Shown piece by piece: positions 1-10,173 of a DNA stretch of 55,468 nucleotides. The stretch spans positions 1 through 55,468 of the forward strand of contig CADAWR010000021.1 in assembly GCA_902791695.1 (NCBI GenBank). Direction: 5' to 3'. This DNA is from an uncultured Bacteroidota bacterium. GTDB lineage: Bacteria; Bacteroidota; Bacteroidia; Bacteroidales; P3. The notes under the pieces are model-generated. The model was not told the DNA's origin and ran no database searches. It worked only from the letters and a program-made list of their open reading frames with translations. Both the position numbers and the translations under genes were made by a program. The stretch's first letter is position 1; each line of letters opens with the position of its first letter.

Positions 1-371
1 GGGGGACGGCAACCATTGTGGGGCAGCGGGGTGATGTCGGTGATTTCCATAACCTCGATACCGCAGGTGTTGATTGCGCGGATTGCAGATTCACGTCCTT
101 GACCAGGTCCTTTGACGAAGACCTTGACTTTTCTTAGGCCCAAATCATAAGCAACTTTGCCGCAATCTTCCGCAGCCATCTGTGCAGCATACGGAGTGTT
201 TTTCTTCGATCCGCGGAAGCCCATTTTTCCTGCTGACGACCAAGAAATCACTTGACCGGCGTTGTTCGTCAACGAAACGATGACGTTGTTGAAGGATGCA
301 AAAATGCATGCTCTTCCTTGAGGTTCAACTTTTACGACTCTCTTTTTAGTCGGTTTTGAAGTTTTTGCCAT
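1..371 (-). CDS. rpsK: 30S ribosomal protein S11 (3' end beyond window)
   Basis: Small-subunit protein of the platform that contacts 16S rRNA near the mRNA exit. The ATG is at 371 and the reading frame stays open to base 1, giving about 123 codons. The conserved C-terminal HNGCRPP segment is just reached, so only the basic tail is missing. It follows rpsM at the downstream end of the cluster, where rpsD, rpoA and rplQ would be expected next, outside the window. Confidence 0.97.
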   Translation of the reverse strand, partial: MAKTSKPTKKRVVKVEPQGRACIFASFNNVIVSLTNNAGQVISWSSAGKMGFRGSKKNTPYAAQMAAEDCGKVAYDLGLRKVKVFVKGPGQGRESAIRAINTCGIEVMEITDITPLPHNGCRP

Positions 372-460
372 TTCTTTTTTGCTTGATTTTCTTTGTTTCT
401 TACTACCAACCGCTCCTTAAGTCAATATCTAATCCGCGATTGGGGCGCTACGACCATTAC

Positions 461-838
461 TTACTTGGTAGCTTTCTTCTTGTTAGCGATTGTTTTCTTC
501 TTACCCTTGCGAGTACGGGCATTGTTCTTGGTGCTCTGACCGCGGAGGGGAAGACCAAGACGGTGACGGATGCCGCGGTAGCAGCCAATATCCATCAGTC
601 GCTTGATGTTCATCTGAACTTCCGAACGAAGGGCGCCTTCCACCTTATACTCATCGTTGATGATGGTACGCAGGGCGTTCTGCTCGTCGTCGGTCCAGTC
701 CTGCACCTTCTTGCCCTCGTCGATGCCAGCCTTGGCCAGAATCTCCTTGGCAGTGCTACGTCCAATACCGTAGATATAGGTCAAACCTATCTCTCCTCTT
801 TTGTTCTTGGGTAAGTCAATACCTGCAATACGTGCCAT
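461..838 (-). CDS. rpsM: 30S ribosomal protein S13
   Basis: 125 residues, normal length. It starts with the typical [10 protein letters not shown] and ends in a lysine-rich tail after the [14 protein letters not shown] segment that contacts 16S rRNA and P-site tRNA. S13 lies in the head of the 30S subunit and forms bridges to the large subunit. It sits between rpmJ and rpsK, the usual alpha-operon order. Confidence 0.98.
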   Translation of the reverse strand: MARIAGIDLPKNKRGEIGLTYIYGIGRSTAKEILAKAGIDEGKKVQDWTDDEQNALRTIINDEYKVEGALRSEVQMNIKRLMDIGCYRGIRHRLGLPLRGQSTKNNARTRKGKKKTIANKKKATK

Positions 839-863
839 AAATTCTTTTTGTTGTTTTTGTTAA

Positions 864-980
864 TTATCCTTGTCTCTGTTTGAACTTAGGATTTTTCTTG
901 TTGATAACATAGACCACTCCATGGCGGCGAACCACCTTGCACTCGGGGGATCTTTTCTTTACTGAAACTCTTACTTTCAT
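864..980 (-). CDS. rpmJ: 50S ribosomal protein L36, zinc-free form
   Basis: 38 codons from ATG at 980 to TAA at 864, read directly from the minus strand. It starts MKVRVSVKK and ends KFKQRQG, which is diagnostic of L36. Of the four zinc ligands in the C+ form (Cys11, Cys14, Cys27, His at about 32-33) only Cys14 remains; the others are Ser, Asn and Phe, so this is a zinc-independent paralogue type. L36 binds 23S rRNA at the base of the stalk. Its place between infA and rpsM is conserved. Confidence 0.96.
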   Translation of the reverse strand: MKVRVSVKKRSPECKVVRRHGVVYVINKKNPKFKQRQG

Positions 981-1025
981 TGTTGTGTAATTATTAATCG
1001 TTTTGTTTTACTTCTGTATACCAGT

Positions 1026-1244
1026 CTACTTATGACGATAAGTAATGCGCCCCTTTGTAAGATCATAGGGGGACATCTCTATTTGGACCTTGTCACCCGG
1101 GAGAATTTTGATGTAGTGCATACGCATCTTACCCGAGATATGGGCTATAATCTGATGTCCGTTCTCCAATTCGACTCGGAACATGGCGTTGCCGAGCGAC
1201 TCGGTGACTGTTCCGTCAAGTTGTATGGATGCTTGTTTTGCCAT
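1026..1244 (-). CDS. infA: Translation initiation factor IF-1
   Basis: 72 residues, the exact family length, forming a single S1-like OB fold ([20 protein letters not shown] at the start, GRITYRHK at the end). IF-1 binds the 30S A site and helps IF-2 and IF-3 during initiation. It lies between map and rpmJ, the usual spc-operon order. Confidence 0.97.
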   Translation of the reverse strand: MAKQASIQLDGTVTESLGNAMFRVELENGHQIIAHISGKMRMHYIKILPGDKVQIEMSPYDLTKGRITYRHK

Positions 1245-1259
1245 TCGTTACTTATCGTG

Positions 1260-2042
1260 TTATTTATTGTTTTCTATAAAATCAAAAGTCGTAAGGATTT
1301 CGGGGCCGTTGGCAGTAATTGCCACCGTATGCTCATAGTGCGCAGCGGGTTTACCGTCCTTGGTACGGCAAGTCCAGCCATCTTCCCTGGAGAACTTGAC
1401 GTTTTTAGATCCCATGCAGACCATAGGTTCAACGGCGATAACCATGCCCTCTTTAAGCAACGGACCAGTACCCTTAACGCCATAATTGGGCACATTAGGG
1501 GATTCATGCATCTTGAAACCAACACCGTGACCGCACAACTCGCGGACAACAGAGTAGCCGTTCTTCTCACAATGCATCTGGACAGCATGGCCGATATCTC
1601 CAACTCTATTATCGACCTTGCACTGATCCAAACCAATGAACAATGCCTCACGGGTAACCTTCATCAGGCGACGCATTTCCTGGCTTACCTCACCAACGGC
1701 AAACGTGTATGCAGAATCAGCAACATATCCGTTGAGTTCGATGACACAGTCAATAGAGACATTGTCCCCTTCCTTAATGAAAAGATCACTGGGAATACCA
1801 TGGACAACCACATCATTGACCGAAATGCAGAATGCTGACGGGAAACCTTCGAAACCCTTGCACAAGGGCTTTGCACCATTGTCTCGGATGAACTGCTCGC
1901 CAATGCTGTCGAGATAAGCTGTCGTAACACCCGGATGGATATGACGGCCGACCTCCGCGAGAGTTTTCCCGAGGAGGAGGCCGGCATCACGTATGAGCTC
2001 TATCTCTTCTTTTGTCTTGAGCAGAATCATCCTATTATCCAC
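1260..2042 (-). CDS. map: Type I methionine aminopeptidase
   Basis: Cytosolic metalloprotease that removes the initiator methionine from nascent proteins. All five metal ligands are visible: Asp in NVSIDCVIEL, Asp in GYVADSAYTF, His in GHGVGFKMHE, Glu in VIAVEPMV and Glu in YEHTVAIT. A substrate-binding His is in VVVHGIP. The frame opens at 2042 (260 aa), 3 nt after the secY stop. A second ATG four codons later (2030) gives MILLKTKEEIEL, which matches the usual family N terminus, and I think it equally likely or better. Confidence 0.96.
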   Translation of the reverse strand: MDNRMILLKTKEEIELIRDAGLLLGKTLAEVGRHIHPGVTTAYLDSIGEQFIRDNGAKPLCKGFEGFPSAFCISVNDVVVHGIPSDLFIKEGDNVSIDCVIELNGYVADSAYTFAVGEVSQEMRRLMKVTREALFIGLDQCKVDNRVGDIGHAVQMHCEKNGYSVVRELCGHGVGFKMHESPNVPNYGVKGTGPLLKEGMVIAVEPMVCMGSKNVKFSREDGWTCRTKDGKPAAHYEHTVAITANGPEILTTFDFIENNK

Positions 2043-2045
2043 GCT

Positions 2046-3401
2046 TTACGCTTGAATTGACATTGAGGTACGACCTTTGATACGTCCAGTTTTAGTCAAA
2101 CCGTCATAGTGACGCATGAGCAGGTGGCTCTCAATCTGCTGAAGAGTGTCAAGAATGACACCAACAAGAATCAGCAGCGAGGTGCCGCCATAGAACTGGG
2201 CAAACTGGGTGTTGACACCAAACAGACGTACAACGGCGGGCAGGATAGCGACGATGGCAAGGAAGACGGAACCTGGAAGAGTAATCTTGGAAAGGATACC
2301 CTCAAGATATTCGGCAGTTTTCTTACCGGGTTTTACACCGGGGATAAAGCCACCGTTTTTCTTCATATCATCAGCCATCTGATTGGGGTTGATAGCAATA
2401 GCTGTGTAGAAATAAGTGAACAGAACCACAAGAATGGCGAACACCAGATTGTACCAAAAACTGTTATAATCGGCGAAAGCCATGGCGAACTTGGAACTGC
2501 TGTTGCCAGTGAAACCCATAAAAGTAATGGGCAGGAACATGATGGCCTGGGCAAAAATGATAGGCATAACACCAGCGGCATTGACCTTGATAGGAATGTA
2601 CTGGCGGACACCACCATACTGCTTATTGCCGACAATACGCTTAGCATACTGCACAGGAATACGACGAGTACCCTGAACAAGAAGTATGACGAGCAGAATG
2701 ACAGCAAGCAGAACAACAAGTTCGACAAGGAACATCACCAATCCACCACCCTCTGACCAGCGAGAAGCAAACTCACCGAACAGAGCAAACGGTAGACGGG
2801 CAATGATACCAATCATAATCAGAAGCGAGATACCGTTGCCAACACCCTTATCCGTAATACGCTCACCAAGCCACATCACAAACAGGGTTCCGCTGATAAG
2901 TATGATTATGCTCGATATCCAGAAAAACAGAGAAGGAGCACTACCGTCGAACGGATAGATAGCAGTGGACGAAGCACCAAGCTGATACATCATATTTGTG
3001 ATGTAGGCAGGAGCTTGCATGGCTGTGACAATAACGGTAAGCCAACGAGTGATTTGGTTCATTTTTCTACGGCCACTTTCACCTTCACGCTGCATCTTCT
3101 GGAAATAGGGCACAACCATCACCAGCAACTGAATAACAATCGAGGCTGTGATGTACGGCATGATACCCAAGGCAAAAATAGAGGCATTGGAGAAAGCTCC
3201 ACCGGAGAACATGTTGAGGAGTCCCATCAGTCCTTCGGAGCCCTGTTTCTGCAATCCCTGCAGCTGCGAGGGGTCAACACCTGGCAGCACAACATAAGAG
3301 CCAATACGGTAGATAAGCACCAACCCAAGGGTATAAAGTATTCTCTTCCGCAGGTCCTCAATCGACCAGATGTTTTTAAGTGTCTGTATAAATCGCTTCA
3401 T
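2046..3401 (-). CDS. secY: Preprotein translocase channel subunit SecY
   Basis: 451 residues with ten strongly hydrophobic segments, the normal SecY topology. It forms the inner-membrane protein-conducting channel with SecE and SecG. The N-terminal amphipathic segment (FIQTLKNIWSIEDLRKRILY) and the plug-proximal segment with PGVDPSQL are clear. It lies between rplO and map in the spc order and is the only membrane protein of this cluster. Confidence 0.98.
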   Translation of the reverse strand: MKRFIQTLKNIWSIEDLRKRILYTLGLVLIYRIGSYVVLPGVDPSQLQGLQKQGSEGLMGLLNMFSGGAFSNASIFALGIMPYITASIVIQLLVMVVPYFQKMQREGESGRRKMNQITRWLTVIVTAMQAPAYITNMMYQLGASSTAIYPFDGSAPSLFFWISSIIILISGTLFVMWLGERITDKGVGNGISLLIMIGIIARLPFALFGEFASRWSEGGGLVMFLVELVVLLAVILLVILLVQGTRRIPVQYAKRIVGNKQYGGVRQYIPIKVNAAGVMPIIFAQAIMFLPITFMGFTGNSSSKFAMAFADYNSFWYNLVFAILVVLFTYFYTAIAINPNQMADDMKKNGGFIPGVKPGKKTAEYLEGILSKITLPGSVFLAIVAILPAVVRLFGVNTQFAQFYGGTSLLILVGVILDTLQQIESHLLMRHYDGLTKTGRIKGRTSMSIQA

Positions 3402-3415
3402 TGTAACAAATTGTT

Positions 3416-3865
3416 TTATTCAATAACAGTAGCGACACCTCCCTTGTCCTCAATGGCCTTCTTGGCAGTGGCCGAGAAAGCATGGGCAGTGACGTTGACA
3501 GCCTTTGTCAATTCACCACGGCCAAGAATCTTAATCATATCCTTGCCCGAGATGAGACCGTTCTGCTTCAAAACATCAATGTTGAAATCAGTAATGTTCT
3601 TGGTTTCAGCAAGAGTGTTGAGGGTATCAAGATTGATACCGACATACTCAACACGGTTGAGGTTTTTGAAGCCGAACTTAGGCACGCGACGATAGAGAGG
3701 CATCTGACCGCCCTCGAATCCAACCTTCTGGTGGTAACCGGAACGAGCCTTAGCACCCTTGTTACCACGAGTGGCGGTACCACCCTTGCCAGAACCTGCA
3801 CCGCGACCGATGCGTTTCGAATGTTTGATAGAACCGTTGGCGGGTTTGAGATTACTTAAGTTCAT
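3416..3865 (-). CDS. rplO: 50S ribosomal protein L15
   Basis: 149 residues. The glycine/arginine-rich N-terminal extension (SKRIGRGAGSGKGGTATRG) that penetrates 23S rRNA is clear, followed by the globular domain with the GFEGGQMPLYRRVPK segment. The gene is upstream of secY and downstream of rpmD. L15 is a late-assembly 50S protein. Confidence 0.98.
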   Translation of the reverse strand: MNLSNLKPANGSIKHSKRIGRGAGSGKGGTATRGNKGAKARSGYHQKVGFEGGQMPLYRRVPKFGFKNLNRVEYVGINLDTLNTLAETKNITDFNIDVLKQNGLISGKDMIKILGRGELTKAVNVTAHAFSATAKKAIEDKGGVATVIE

Positions 3866-3894
3866 TATTTTTTCCTTTCTTAAGTTTACGTGAT

Positions 3895-4080
3895 TTAAAT
3901 TTCTTCAACGGAGAGGAGATGCTTGACGCTGTCAATCATACCGAGAATCTGAGGAGTGGCGACCACCTCACGAGTATGGTTGATTCGACGAAGACCAAGA
4001 GCCTCCATGGTACGTTTCTGGCGTGCCGGACGGCCAATAATGCTTCTGACCTGTTTAATTCTGAGTTTCTTTTCTGCCAT
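3895..4080 (-). CDS. rpmD: 50S ribosomal protein L30
   Basis: 61 residues, the bacterial short form, with the characteristic VRSIIGRPARQKRTMEALGL segment. It lies between rpsE and rplO as in most bacteria. L30 is absent from some bacterial lineages; here it is intact. Confidence 0.97.
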   Translation of the reverse strand: MAEKKLRIKQVRSIIGRPARQKRTMEALGLRRINHTREVVATPQILGMIDSVKHLLSVEEI

Positions 4081-4099
4081 AACACTATTCTCCTATAAT

Positions 4100-4618
4100 T
4101 TAACCGTTAAACACTTTATCGAGTGTAACACCACGAAGCTGGGCAACCATATAAGGATCCTTCATCTGGAGAAGGGCATTGATAGTAGCCTTTACAACAC
4201 TGTGGGGATTCGATGAACCTTTGCACTTGGCAAGAACATCCTTCACACCGACACTCTCCAAAACGGCACGCATAGCACCACCGGCGATAACACCGGTACC
4301 AGGAGCTGCAGGTTTCAGGAAGACCTTGGCACCACTGTATTTACCCATCTGCTCGTGTGGTATAGTACCCTTCAGTACAGGGACACGGATAAGGTTCTTC
4401 TTGGCATCGTCGACACCCTTTTGGACAGCGGCCTGAACCTCTTTGGCTTTACCAAGGCCATATCCGACAACACCATTCTCATTTCCAATAACGACGATGG
4501 CAGCAAAGGTGAATGTACGACCACCTTTGGTGACTTTCGTAACACGATTGATGGCGACAAGACGGTCTTTGAACTCTATGTCGCTCGACTTAACTCTATT
4601 AACGTTTAATTCTGCCAT
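4100..4618 (-). CDS. rpsE: 30S ribosomal protein S5
   Basis: 172 residues with the N-terminal double-stranded-RNA-binding-like domain ([20 protein letters not shown]) and the C-terminal domain with [20 protein letters not shown]5 contributes to decoding accuracy and mRNA unwinding at the entry channel. The gene is between rplR and rpmD. Confidence 0.98.
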   Translation of the reverse strand: MAELNVNRVKSSDIEFKDRLVAINRVTKVTKGGRTFTFAAIVVIGNENGVVGYGLGKAKEVQAAVQKGVDDAKKNLIRVPVLKGTIPHEQMGKYSGAKVFLKPAAPGTGVIAGGAMRAVLESVGVKDVLAKCKGSSNPHSVVKATINALLQMKDPYMVAQLRGVTLDKVFNG

Positions 4619-4625
4619 GACTTTA

Positions 4626-4979
4626 TTAGAATTTTAAACCACCTTCTCTGGCACCATCAGCCAAGCTCTTCACGCGGCCATGATAGAGGTAACCATTACG
4701 GTCAAAAACAACTGTATTGATACCAGCAGCAAGGGCACGCTCGGCGACAGTCTTGCCGACCTTAGCTGCCACTTCACTCTTTGTGCCACTCTTTTCAAAG
4801 CCCTTCTCATTGGAAGAGGCTGCGGTCAGTGTCACACCTTTTACATCGTCAATCACCTGGGCATAAATTTCCTTGTTGCTTCTAAACACCGACAGGCGAG
4901 GCATTTCAGCAGTACCGCTGACTTTATGACGAATGCGGAATTTGATCTTTGTTCTTCTTATATCTTTCTTTGTTGCCAT
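4626..4979 (-). CDS. rplR: 50S ribosomal protein L18
   Basis: 117 residues. It has the basic N terminus ([19 protein letters not shown]) and the 5S rRNA-binding core ending in [21 protein letters not shown]18 forms the central protuberance with L5 and 5S rRNA. It is 7 nt upstream of rpsE. Confidence 0.98.
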   Translation of the reverse strand: MATKKDIRRTKIKFRIRHKVSGTAEMPRLSVFRSNKEIYAQVIDDVKGVTLTAASSNEKGFEKSGTKSEVAAKVGKTVAERALAAGINTVVFDRNGYLYHGRVKSLADGAREGGLKF

Positions 4980-5020
4980 AATATTATTCTTTTTGGCTTG
5001 TAAGTTTTCTACACTAAAAC

Positions 5021-5575
5021 TTATTTAGCAGCAGCTTTACCAGCTTTCTTGCGAATCTCTTCACCCTGGAAGCGTATACCTTTACCCTTGTAAGGCTCAG
5101 GTTTGCGGAGCGAACGAATCTTTGCAGCAGCCTGACCAAGAATCTGCTTGTCACAGCTTGTCATGGTGATGATGGGATTCTTACCCTTTTCAGTGACCGT
5201 CTCAACCTTGATTTCAGGAGCAAGCTCGAAGAAAATCTTGTGAGAGTAGCCGAGATCCATCTCCATCACATTGCCGGTAGCCTGAACTTTGTAACCAACA
5301 CCGATAACCTCCTGAACTGTCTTGAAGCCTTCGCTGACACCTTTAACCATGTTTGCGGCAAGGGCGCGATAGAGACCGTGCTGTGCTTTAGTCTCTTTTT
5401 CTTCATTGGGACGATTGAAATGGAGCACACCATCTTCAACTTTCATCTCAATCATGGGGTTCACTTTCTGGCTTAGCTCTCCGAGAGGACCTTTCACGGT
5501 CAACACATTGTCGTCAGAAATCTTCACTTCAACACCTTTAGGAAGGTGGATGGGCATTTTACCTATTCTTGACAT
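5021..5575 (-). CDS. rplF: 50S ribosomal protein L6
   Basis: 184 residues, two repeated L6 domains, starting MSRIGKMPI and ending with the typical [11 protein letters not shown]...KKAGKAAAK tail. It lies near the sarcin-ricin loop and the L7/L12 stalk base. The gene order rpsH-rplF-rplR is canonical. Confidence 0.98.
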   Translation of the reverse strand: MSRIGKMPIHLPKGVEVKISDDNVLTVKGPLGELSQKVNPMIEMKVEDGVLHFNRPNEEKETKAQHGLYRALAANMVKGVSEGFKTVQEVIGVGYKVQATGNVMEMDLGYSHKIFFELAPEIKVETVTEKGKNPIITMTSCDKQILGQAAAKIRSLRKPEPYKGKGIRFQGEEIRKKAGKAAAK

Positions 5576-5596
5576 TTTCTTTTCTCCTCTCTTTGA

Positions 5597-5998
5597 TTAG
5601 CTTATGTAACATAAAACCTCACCACCTACGTTAAGGGTACGAGCCTCTTTGTCGGTCATCAGACCTTTGGAGGTGGAGACAATAGCGATACCGAGGCCAT
5701 TGAGCACGCGAGGCATCTCGTCGACCGACACATATCTGCGTAGGCCAGGGGTGGAAACGCGCTTCAACTCGGCAATGGCCGACTGCTTGGTGACGGGGTG
5801 ATACTTAAGAGCAATCTTGATGCTCTGGTTGTGAGCTCCTTCATTTTCAAACTTGTAGTTCAAGATGTAACCTTTCTCAAAGAGAATCTTGGTCATCTCT
5901 CTCTTGAGCTTGGAGCCTGGGATTTCGACCACACGGTGCTTGGCGGCAATGGCGTTGCGCATGCGGGTCAAGTAATCTGCAATAGGATCTGTTACCAT
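5597..5998 (-). CDS. rpsH: 30S ribosomal protein S8
   Basis: 133 residues, with the N-terminal DPIADYLTRMRNAI and the C-terminal RNA-binding SKGLMTDKEARTLNVGGEVL. S8 is a primary binder of helix 21 of 16S rRNA and in Escherichia coli is the translational repressor of the spc operon; I see no clear mimic site here. There are 81 nt between rpsN and rpsH, one of the longer gaps in the cluster. Confidence 0.98.
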   Translation of the reverse strand: MVTDPIADYLTRMRNAIAAKHRVVEIPGSKLKREMTKILFEKGYILNYKFENEGAHNQSIKIALKYHPVTKQSAIAELKRVSTPGLRRYVSVDEMPRVLNGLGIAIVSTSKGLMTDKEARTLNVGGEVLCYIS

Positions 5999-6079
5999 TT
6001 TTAATTTTTGATTTTAAGTTTTGTAGTATTGGTGTTATGCCAACTTGCAAAGCTACCAATAAATTACTATTTCTTATTT

Positions 6080-6379
6080 TTACCAACTAGCCTTCTTCAC
6101 ACCAGGAATAAGGCCGGAGACTGCCATCTCGCGGAAATTTATACGCGATATACCGAACTGGCGCATGTAACCTTTCGGACGGCCCGTGAGCTGGCAACGA
6201 TTGTGCTGACGGATGGGGCAAGCATTCTTCGGAAGCTTCTGAAGGGCGATGACAGCCTTCTCCACATCCTCAGGTTCGCCGGTACGGACGATTTCTTTCA
6301 GGGCGGCGCGCTTGGCAGCGTACTTGGCGACCATTTTAGCTCTTTTGCGCTCTCTTGCTTTGATTGATTCTTTAGCCAT
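6080..6379 (-). CDS. rpsN: 30S ribosomal protein S14, zinc-free long form
   Basis: 99 residues: the long form that lacks the two CXXC zinc pairs of the 61-residue form. Only isolated cysteines are present ([10 protein letters not shown]). The C-terminal [20 protein letters not shown] block is diagnostic. S14 joins the 30S head late in assembly. Gene order rplE-rpsN-rpsH is usual. Confidence 0.97.
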   Translation of the reverse strand: MAKESIKARERKRAKMVAKYAAKRAALKEIVRTGEPEDVEKAVIALQKLPKNACPIRQHNRCQLTGRPKGYMRQFGISRINFREMAVSGLIPGVKKASW

Positions 6380-6384
6380 TATGC

Positions 6385-6945
6385 TTATTTTTGTTGATTC
6401 TTAAACGGAAGACCAAACTCTTTGAGCAGCGACATAGCCTCCTTGTCGGTCTGAGCCGAGGTAACAAAGGTGATGTCCATACCCTGGATGCGGTCAATCT
6501 TATCGATATCAATCTCGGGGAAGATAATCTGCTCGGCGATACCAAAAGTATAGTTACCCTTGCCATCAAATCCCTTGTCATTGATGCCGCGGAAATCGCG
6601 AATACGAGGGATGGAAGCAGTAACGAGACGCTCGAGGAACTCATACATGCGCTCACCACGGAGGGTCACGCGGACACCAATAGGCATACCGCGACGCAGT
6701 TTGAAGTTCGAGATATCTTTGCGCGACTTGGTAGCCACAGCTTTCTGGCCAGTGATGGCTGTCATCTCCTCGATGCCCTTATCAATGACCTTCTTGTCGG
6801 CAATAGCAGCTTTGCCAAGACCTTGGTTAAGGGTTATTTTCTTCAGACGAGGAGCCTGCATAACAGTCTTGTAGCCGTACTCTTTCATCAGAGCGGGCAG
6901 AATTTCCTCTTTGTACTTGGTTTTTAATGTCGGAATGTAAGCCAT
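6385..6945 (-). CDS. rplE: 50S ribosomal protein L5
   Basis: 186 residues. The 5S rRNA-binding segments are clear ([16 protein letters not shown] at the N-terminal third, [16 protein letters not shown] near the C terminus). L5 bridges the central protuberance to the 30S head and P-site tRNA. Its start codon overlaps the rplX stop by one base, which suggests coupled translation. Confidence 0.98.
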   Translation of the reverse strand: MAYIPTLKTKYKEEILPALMKEYGYKTVMQAPRLKKITLNQGLGKAAIADKKVIDKGIEEMTAITGQKAVATKSRKDISNFKLRRGMPIGVRVTLRGERMYEFLERLVTASIPRIRDFRGINDKGFDGKGNYTFGIAEQIIFPEIDIDKIDRIQGMDITFVTSAQTDKEAMSLLKEFGLPFKNQQK

Positions 6946-7259
6946 TATTTAATCTCCTCCCCTGTTTTTTTAGAATAACGGACTATTTTGCCAGTCTTTT
7001 CATCAACACGACGGCCAACCTTTGTGGGGGTCTTGCCAACAACAACCATAAGGTTGGAAATGTGAATGGGAGCTTCCTGCTCGACAATACCTCCCTGCGT
7101 ATTCTTCGCATTGGGTTTGGTATGCTTCTTATTCACGTTGACACCCTCGACGATGGCGCGGTTCTTTTCGGGATAAACCTTCAGCACCTTAGCGACCTTA
7201 CCTTTGTCGTCGCCGGCGATAACCTGAACCATATCCCCTTTCTTAACGTGCAATTTCAT
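6945..7259 (-). CDS. rplX: 50S ribosomal protein L24
   Basis: 104 residues with an N-terminal KOW motif ([20 protein letters not shown]). L24 is an assembly initiator that binds 23S rRNA domain I near the exit tunnel. It lies between rplN and rplE. Confidence 0.98.
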   Translation of the reverse strand: MKLHVKKGDMVQVIAGDDKGKVAKVLKVYPEKNRAIVEGVNVNKKHTKPNAKNTQGGIVEQEAPIHISNLMVVVGKTPTKVGRRVDEKTGKIVRYSKKTGEEIK

Positions 7260-7279
7260 TTCTTCTTTTCTTTTATTGT

Positions 7280-7648
7280 TTACAATACTTCGGGAGCGAG
7301 AGAGACAATCTTCATAAACTGTTTCTCACGCAGTTCACGACCCACCGGGCCAAAGATACGGGTGCCACGAAGCTCATCGGCTGCGGTGAGCAAAACGCAG
7401 GCATTGTCGTCGAAGCGGATGTAGGAACCATCATTGCGACGAATCTCTTTCTTGGTGCGCACGACGACTGCCTTCGACACGCTACCTTTTTTTACGTTGC
7501 CGGAAGGGATTGCATCCTTGATAGCCACAACGATGGTGTCGCCAATGGAAGCATAACGCTTCTTGGTACCACCGAGGACACGGATGCACAGGGCGCTCTT
7601 AGCACCGCTGTTGTCGGCAACTGTCATTCTGGTTTCTTGCTGTATCAT
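7280..7648 (-). CDS. rplN: 50S ribosomal protein L14
   Basis: 122 residues, exact family length, starting [21 protein letters not shown]14 forms an intersubunit bridge and is the binding site of the silencing factor RsfS. The gene is in canonical position between rpsQ and rplX. Confidence 0.99.
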   Translation of the reverse strand: MIQQETRMTVADNSGAKSALCIRVLGGTKKRYASIGDTIVVAIKDAIPSGNVKKGSVSKAVVVRTKKEIRRNDGSYIRFDDNACVLLTAADELRGTRIFGPVGRELREKQFMKIVSLAPEVL

Positions 7649-7672
7649 TTCTTCTTGTTTTTCTAATAGTGG

Positions 7673-7927
7673 TTACTTAGCCTTCTCGACGATCTCAACC
7701 AGTCGCCAGCATTTGTTCTTGCTCAAAGGACGCGTCTCCATGATGCGTACGGTATCACCCATGCCAGCCTCGTTCTTCTCGTCGTGGGCCATAAATTTGG
7801 TGGACTTCTTCACGAACTTGCCATACTTCGGGTGTTTCACCTTACGCTCGACAAGAATCACGATAGACTTGTCCATCTTGTTGCTGACCACAACACCGAT
7901 TCTTTCTTTTCTTAAATTTCTTTCCAT
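7673..7927 (-). CDS. rpsQ: 30S ribosomal protein S17
   Basis: 84 residues forming an OB fold, with [20 protein letters not shown] and the long loop ending [20 protein letters not shown]. It is a primary 16S rRNA binder of the 30S body. Located between rpmC and rplN. Confidence 0.98.
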   Translation of the reverse strand: MERNLRKERIGVVVSNKMDKSIVILVERKVKHPKYGKFVKKSTKFMAHDEKNEAGMGDTVRIMETRPLSKNKCWRLVEIVEKAK

Positions 7928-7957
7928 CTTAGAATTGGATTTTACTAATTGCCATGC

Positions 7958-8161
7958 TTACTTTTGGGCGGCGATTTCACGCGCGCGGAGCTCGGTAAGG
8001 CAGCGGGCAATATTTTTTCTACTTTCTTTAATTTTGTTGGGATTCTCGAGGGGCGAGACAGCGTGGCTCATGAGCATCTTCTGATAGAGTGCACGCTCGG
8101 TGTCGAGTTTCTCCTTCAATTCAGCAGTCGAGAGCTCCTTTAAAACGATTTCATTCTTCAT
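7958..8161 (-). CDS. rpmC: 50S ribosomal protein L29
   Basis: 67 residues, an all-helical protein (LKELSTAELKEKLDTERALY, then the KIKESRKNIARCLTELRAR helix). It sits at the peptide exit tunnel next to L23 and takes part in the docking site for signal recognition particle and trigger factor. Follows rplP. Confidence 0.97.
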   Translation of the reverse strand: MKNEIVLKELSTAELKEKLDTERALYQKMLMSHAVSPLENPNKIKESRKNIARCLTELRAREIAAQK

Positions 8162-8182
8162 GACTGTAGTGGTGCTTCTTTT

Positions 8183-8605
8183 TTATTCTTCGATATAGTC
8201 TCTTTTGACGACAAACTTGGTCGAGATCGGGAGTTTCTGTGCGGCAAGACGCAGAGCCTCCTTGGCGACATCCATAGGAACACCCTCGCACTCAAAAAGC
8301 ATTGTGCCAGGCATCACACGGGCAACGAAGTATTCGGGAGCACCCTTACCCTTACCCATACGCACCTCATTAGGCTTCTTAGTGATAGGCTTGTCCGGGA
8401 AGATGCGAATCCAAATCTGACCTTCACGTTTCATGTGACGTGTTACAGCTTGACGAGCAGCCTCAATCTGACGACCGGTGATAAAGCAGGTCTCAAGCGA
8501 CTTGATGCCAAAGGTACCAAAGGCAAGTTCATGTCCGCGGAAGGCATTACCTTTGATTTTGCCTTTCTGCTGCTTTCTGTATCTTGTTTTTTTAGGTTGT
8601 AACAT
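8183..8605 (-). CDS. rplP: 50S ribosomal protein L16
   Basis: 140 residues with the [16 protein letters not shown] terminus and the [17 protein letters not shown] block. L16 organises the A-site tRNA binding region of the 50S. The gene is between rpsC and rpmC. Confidence 0.98.
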   Translation of the reverse strand: MLQPKKTRYRKQQKGKIKGNAFRGHELAFGTFGIKSLETCFITGRQIEAARQAVTRHMKREGQIWIRIFPDKPITKKPNEVRMGKGKGAPEYFVARVMPGTMLFECEGVPMDVAKEALRLAAQKLPISTKFVVKRDYIEE

Positions 8606-8653
8606 TTCTTCTTATTGTTTAGTGTTTATCACACTTTATGTTAAACGCTCGTT

Positions 8654-9406
8654 TTATTTACTGTTTCTGTTACCGCCCTGACGACGACGAGGTGCACCAC
8701 CTTCCGGACGACGGCCGGCGCCGATGCCAGTACGGTGATCCTTCTGCTGGCCACCAACCGTGGACGACACGAGTTCGGGCTTACCATAGATGACACCGCG
8801 GCAAATCCACACCTTGATACCTATACGGCCATATGTGGTATGAGCCTCTGCATTGGCGTAGTCAATGTCGGCACGGAGAGTGTGCAGCGGAGTGCGCCCC
8901 TCTTTAAAATGCTCGCTACGGGCAATTTCAGCACCACCGATACGACCACTGATAGAGACCTTGATACCCTCGGCACCAATACGCATGGTGGAGGTGATAG
9001 CGTTCTTGATGGCACGACGGTACTGGATACGGCCTTCAATCTGTTTGGCAATGTTCTGGGCAACGAGAACAGCATCCATTTCGGGGCGCTTCACCTCGCT
9101 GATGTTAATCTGAACATCCTTGCCGGTGAGCTTCTTGAGCTCTTCGCGGAGTTTGTCGACCTCAGAACCCGCACGACCAATAATCAGGCCCGGACGGGCT
9201 GCATTGATGGTGACAGTGAGAAGCTTCAAGGTGCGCTCGATATAAATCTTTGCGATACCGGCTTTGGCCAGACGAGCGTTGAGATACTTACGAATCTTGT
9301 CGTCCTCAACCAACTTCTGCTCGAAACGTCTTCCACCAAACCAGTTAGAATCCCATCCGCGGATAATACCTAATCTGTTTCCAATAGGGTTAGTTTTTTG
9401 TCCCAT
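8654..9406 (-). CDS. rpsC: 30S ribosomal protein S3
   Basis: 250 residues. A KH domain (around residues 40-110, with [20 protein letters not shown]) is followed by the C-terminal S3 domain. The last 35 or so residues form a Gly/Arg/Gln-rich tail ([18 protein letters not shown]), longer than in E. coli. S3 lines the mRNA entry channel. Neighbours are rplV and rplP. Confidence 0.98.
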   Translation of the reverse strand: MGQKTNPIGNRLGIIRGWDSNWFGGRRFEQKLVEDDKIRKYLNARLAKAGIAKIYIERTLKLLTVTINAARPGLIIGRAGSEVDKLREELKKLTGKDVQINISEVKRPEMDAVLVAQNIAKQIEGRIQYRRAIKNAITSTMRIGAEGIKVSISGRIGGAEIARSEHFKEGRTPLHTLRADIDYANAEAHTTYGRIGIKVWICRGVIYGKPELVSSTVGGQQKDHRTGIGAGRRPEGGAPRRRQGGNRNSK

Positions 9407-9431
9407 TGTTTAGTTTCTTCTTATTTGTTAC

Positions 9432-9869
9432 TTATTTTGTTTCTTCTTTTTCAGCCGTAGCAACGGGAGCGTCTTCGAGACGGCTTCCGAGAATCATGGT
9501 GATGTGATTGCTGCGCTTGCGGATGCGGTAACCGCGACCCTGAGGAGCGGTACGCATACGTTTCATGGTGCGGCCTTCATCAACCATAATCTGCTTCACA
9601 TACAGCTTGGCATCTTCCATGCGGACACCCTCGTTCTTGGCCTGCCAGTTGGCAATGACCGAGAGGAGAAGTTTACGCATCTTGGGAGCGGACTCTCTGG
9701 GATTGTATTGGAGGATACCGAGGGCTTTCTCTACATCGACGCCACGAACCAAGTCGGCAACCAGACGAGTCTTCTGAGGCGACGTCGGGTTATTCATCAA
9801 CTTGGCCATATAGATGGTCTTGTTGGCTTCTTTGCGTGCTTCTGCACTATTATGTTTTCTACGTCCCAT
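9432..9869 (-). CDS. rplV: 50S ribosomal protein L22
   Basis: 145 residues. The globular part is followed by the long beta-hairpin that lines the exit tunnel (RTMKRMRTAPQGRGYRIRKR) and by an acidic C-terminal tail absent from the short E. coli protein (PVATAEKEETK). Located between rpsS and rpsC. Confidence 0.98.
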   Translation of the reverse strand: MGRRKHNSAEARKEANKTIYMAKLMNNPTSPQKTRLVADLVRGVDVEKALGILQYNPRESAPKMRKLLLSVIANWQAKNEGVRMEDAKLYVKQIMVDEGRTMKRMRTAPQGRGYRIRKRSNHITMILGSRLEDAPVATAEKEETK

Positions 9870-9882
9870 TTTCTTTCAGTGT

Positions 9883-10161
9883 TTACTTTTTACCTTTATC
9901 TTTAGATCCTGCATGGCCGCGGAAGATGCGGGTGGGGGCGAACTCGCCAAGCTTGTGACCCACCATGTTCTCGGTGACGTACACGGGGATGAACTTGTTG
10001 CCGTTGTGCACGGCAATAGTCTGACCCACAAAGTCGGGCGAAATCATCGAAGCCCTCGACCATGTTTTGATGGTAACCTTCTTGTTCGACTGCTGTGCCT
10101 CGATTACTCTTTTTTCCAGTTTGTGGAAAATATAAGGACCTTTCTTTAATGAACGACTCAT
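9883..10161 (-). CDS. rpsS: 30S ribosomal protein S19
   Basis: 92 residues, starting [20 protein letters not shown]19 lies in the 30S head and contacts the A-site finger and S13. The ATG is 12 nt downstream of the rplB stop. Confidence 0.98.
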   Translation of the reverse strand: MSRSLKKGPYIFHKLEKRVIEAQQSNKKVTIKTWSRASMISPDFVGQTIAVHNGNKFIPVYVTENMVGHKLGEFAPTRIFRGHAGSKDKGKK

Positions 10162-10173
10162 TGTTTCTTCTTT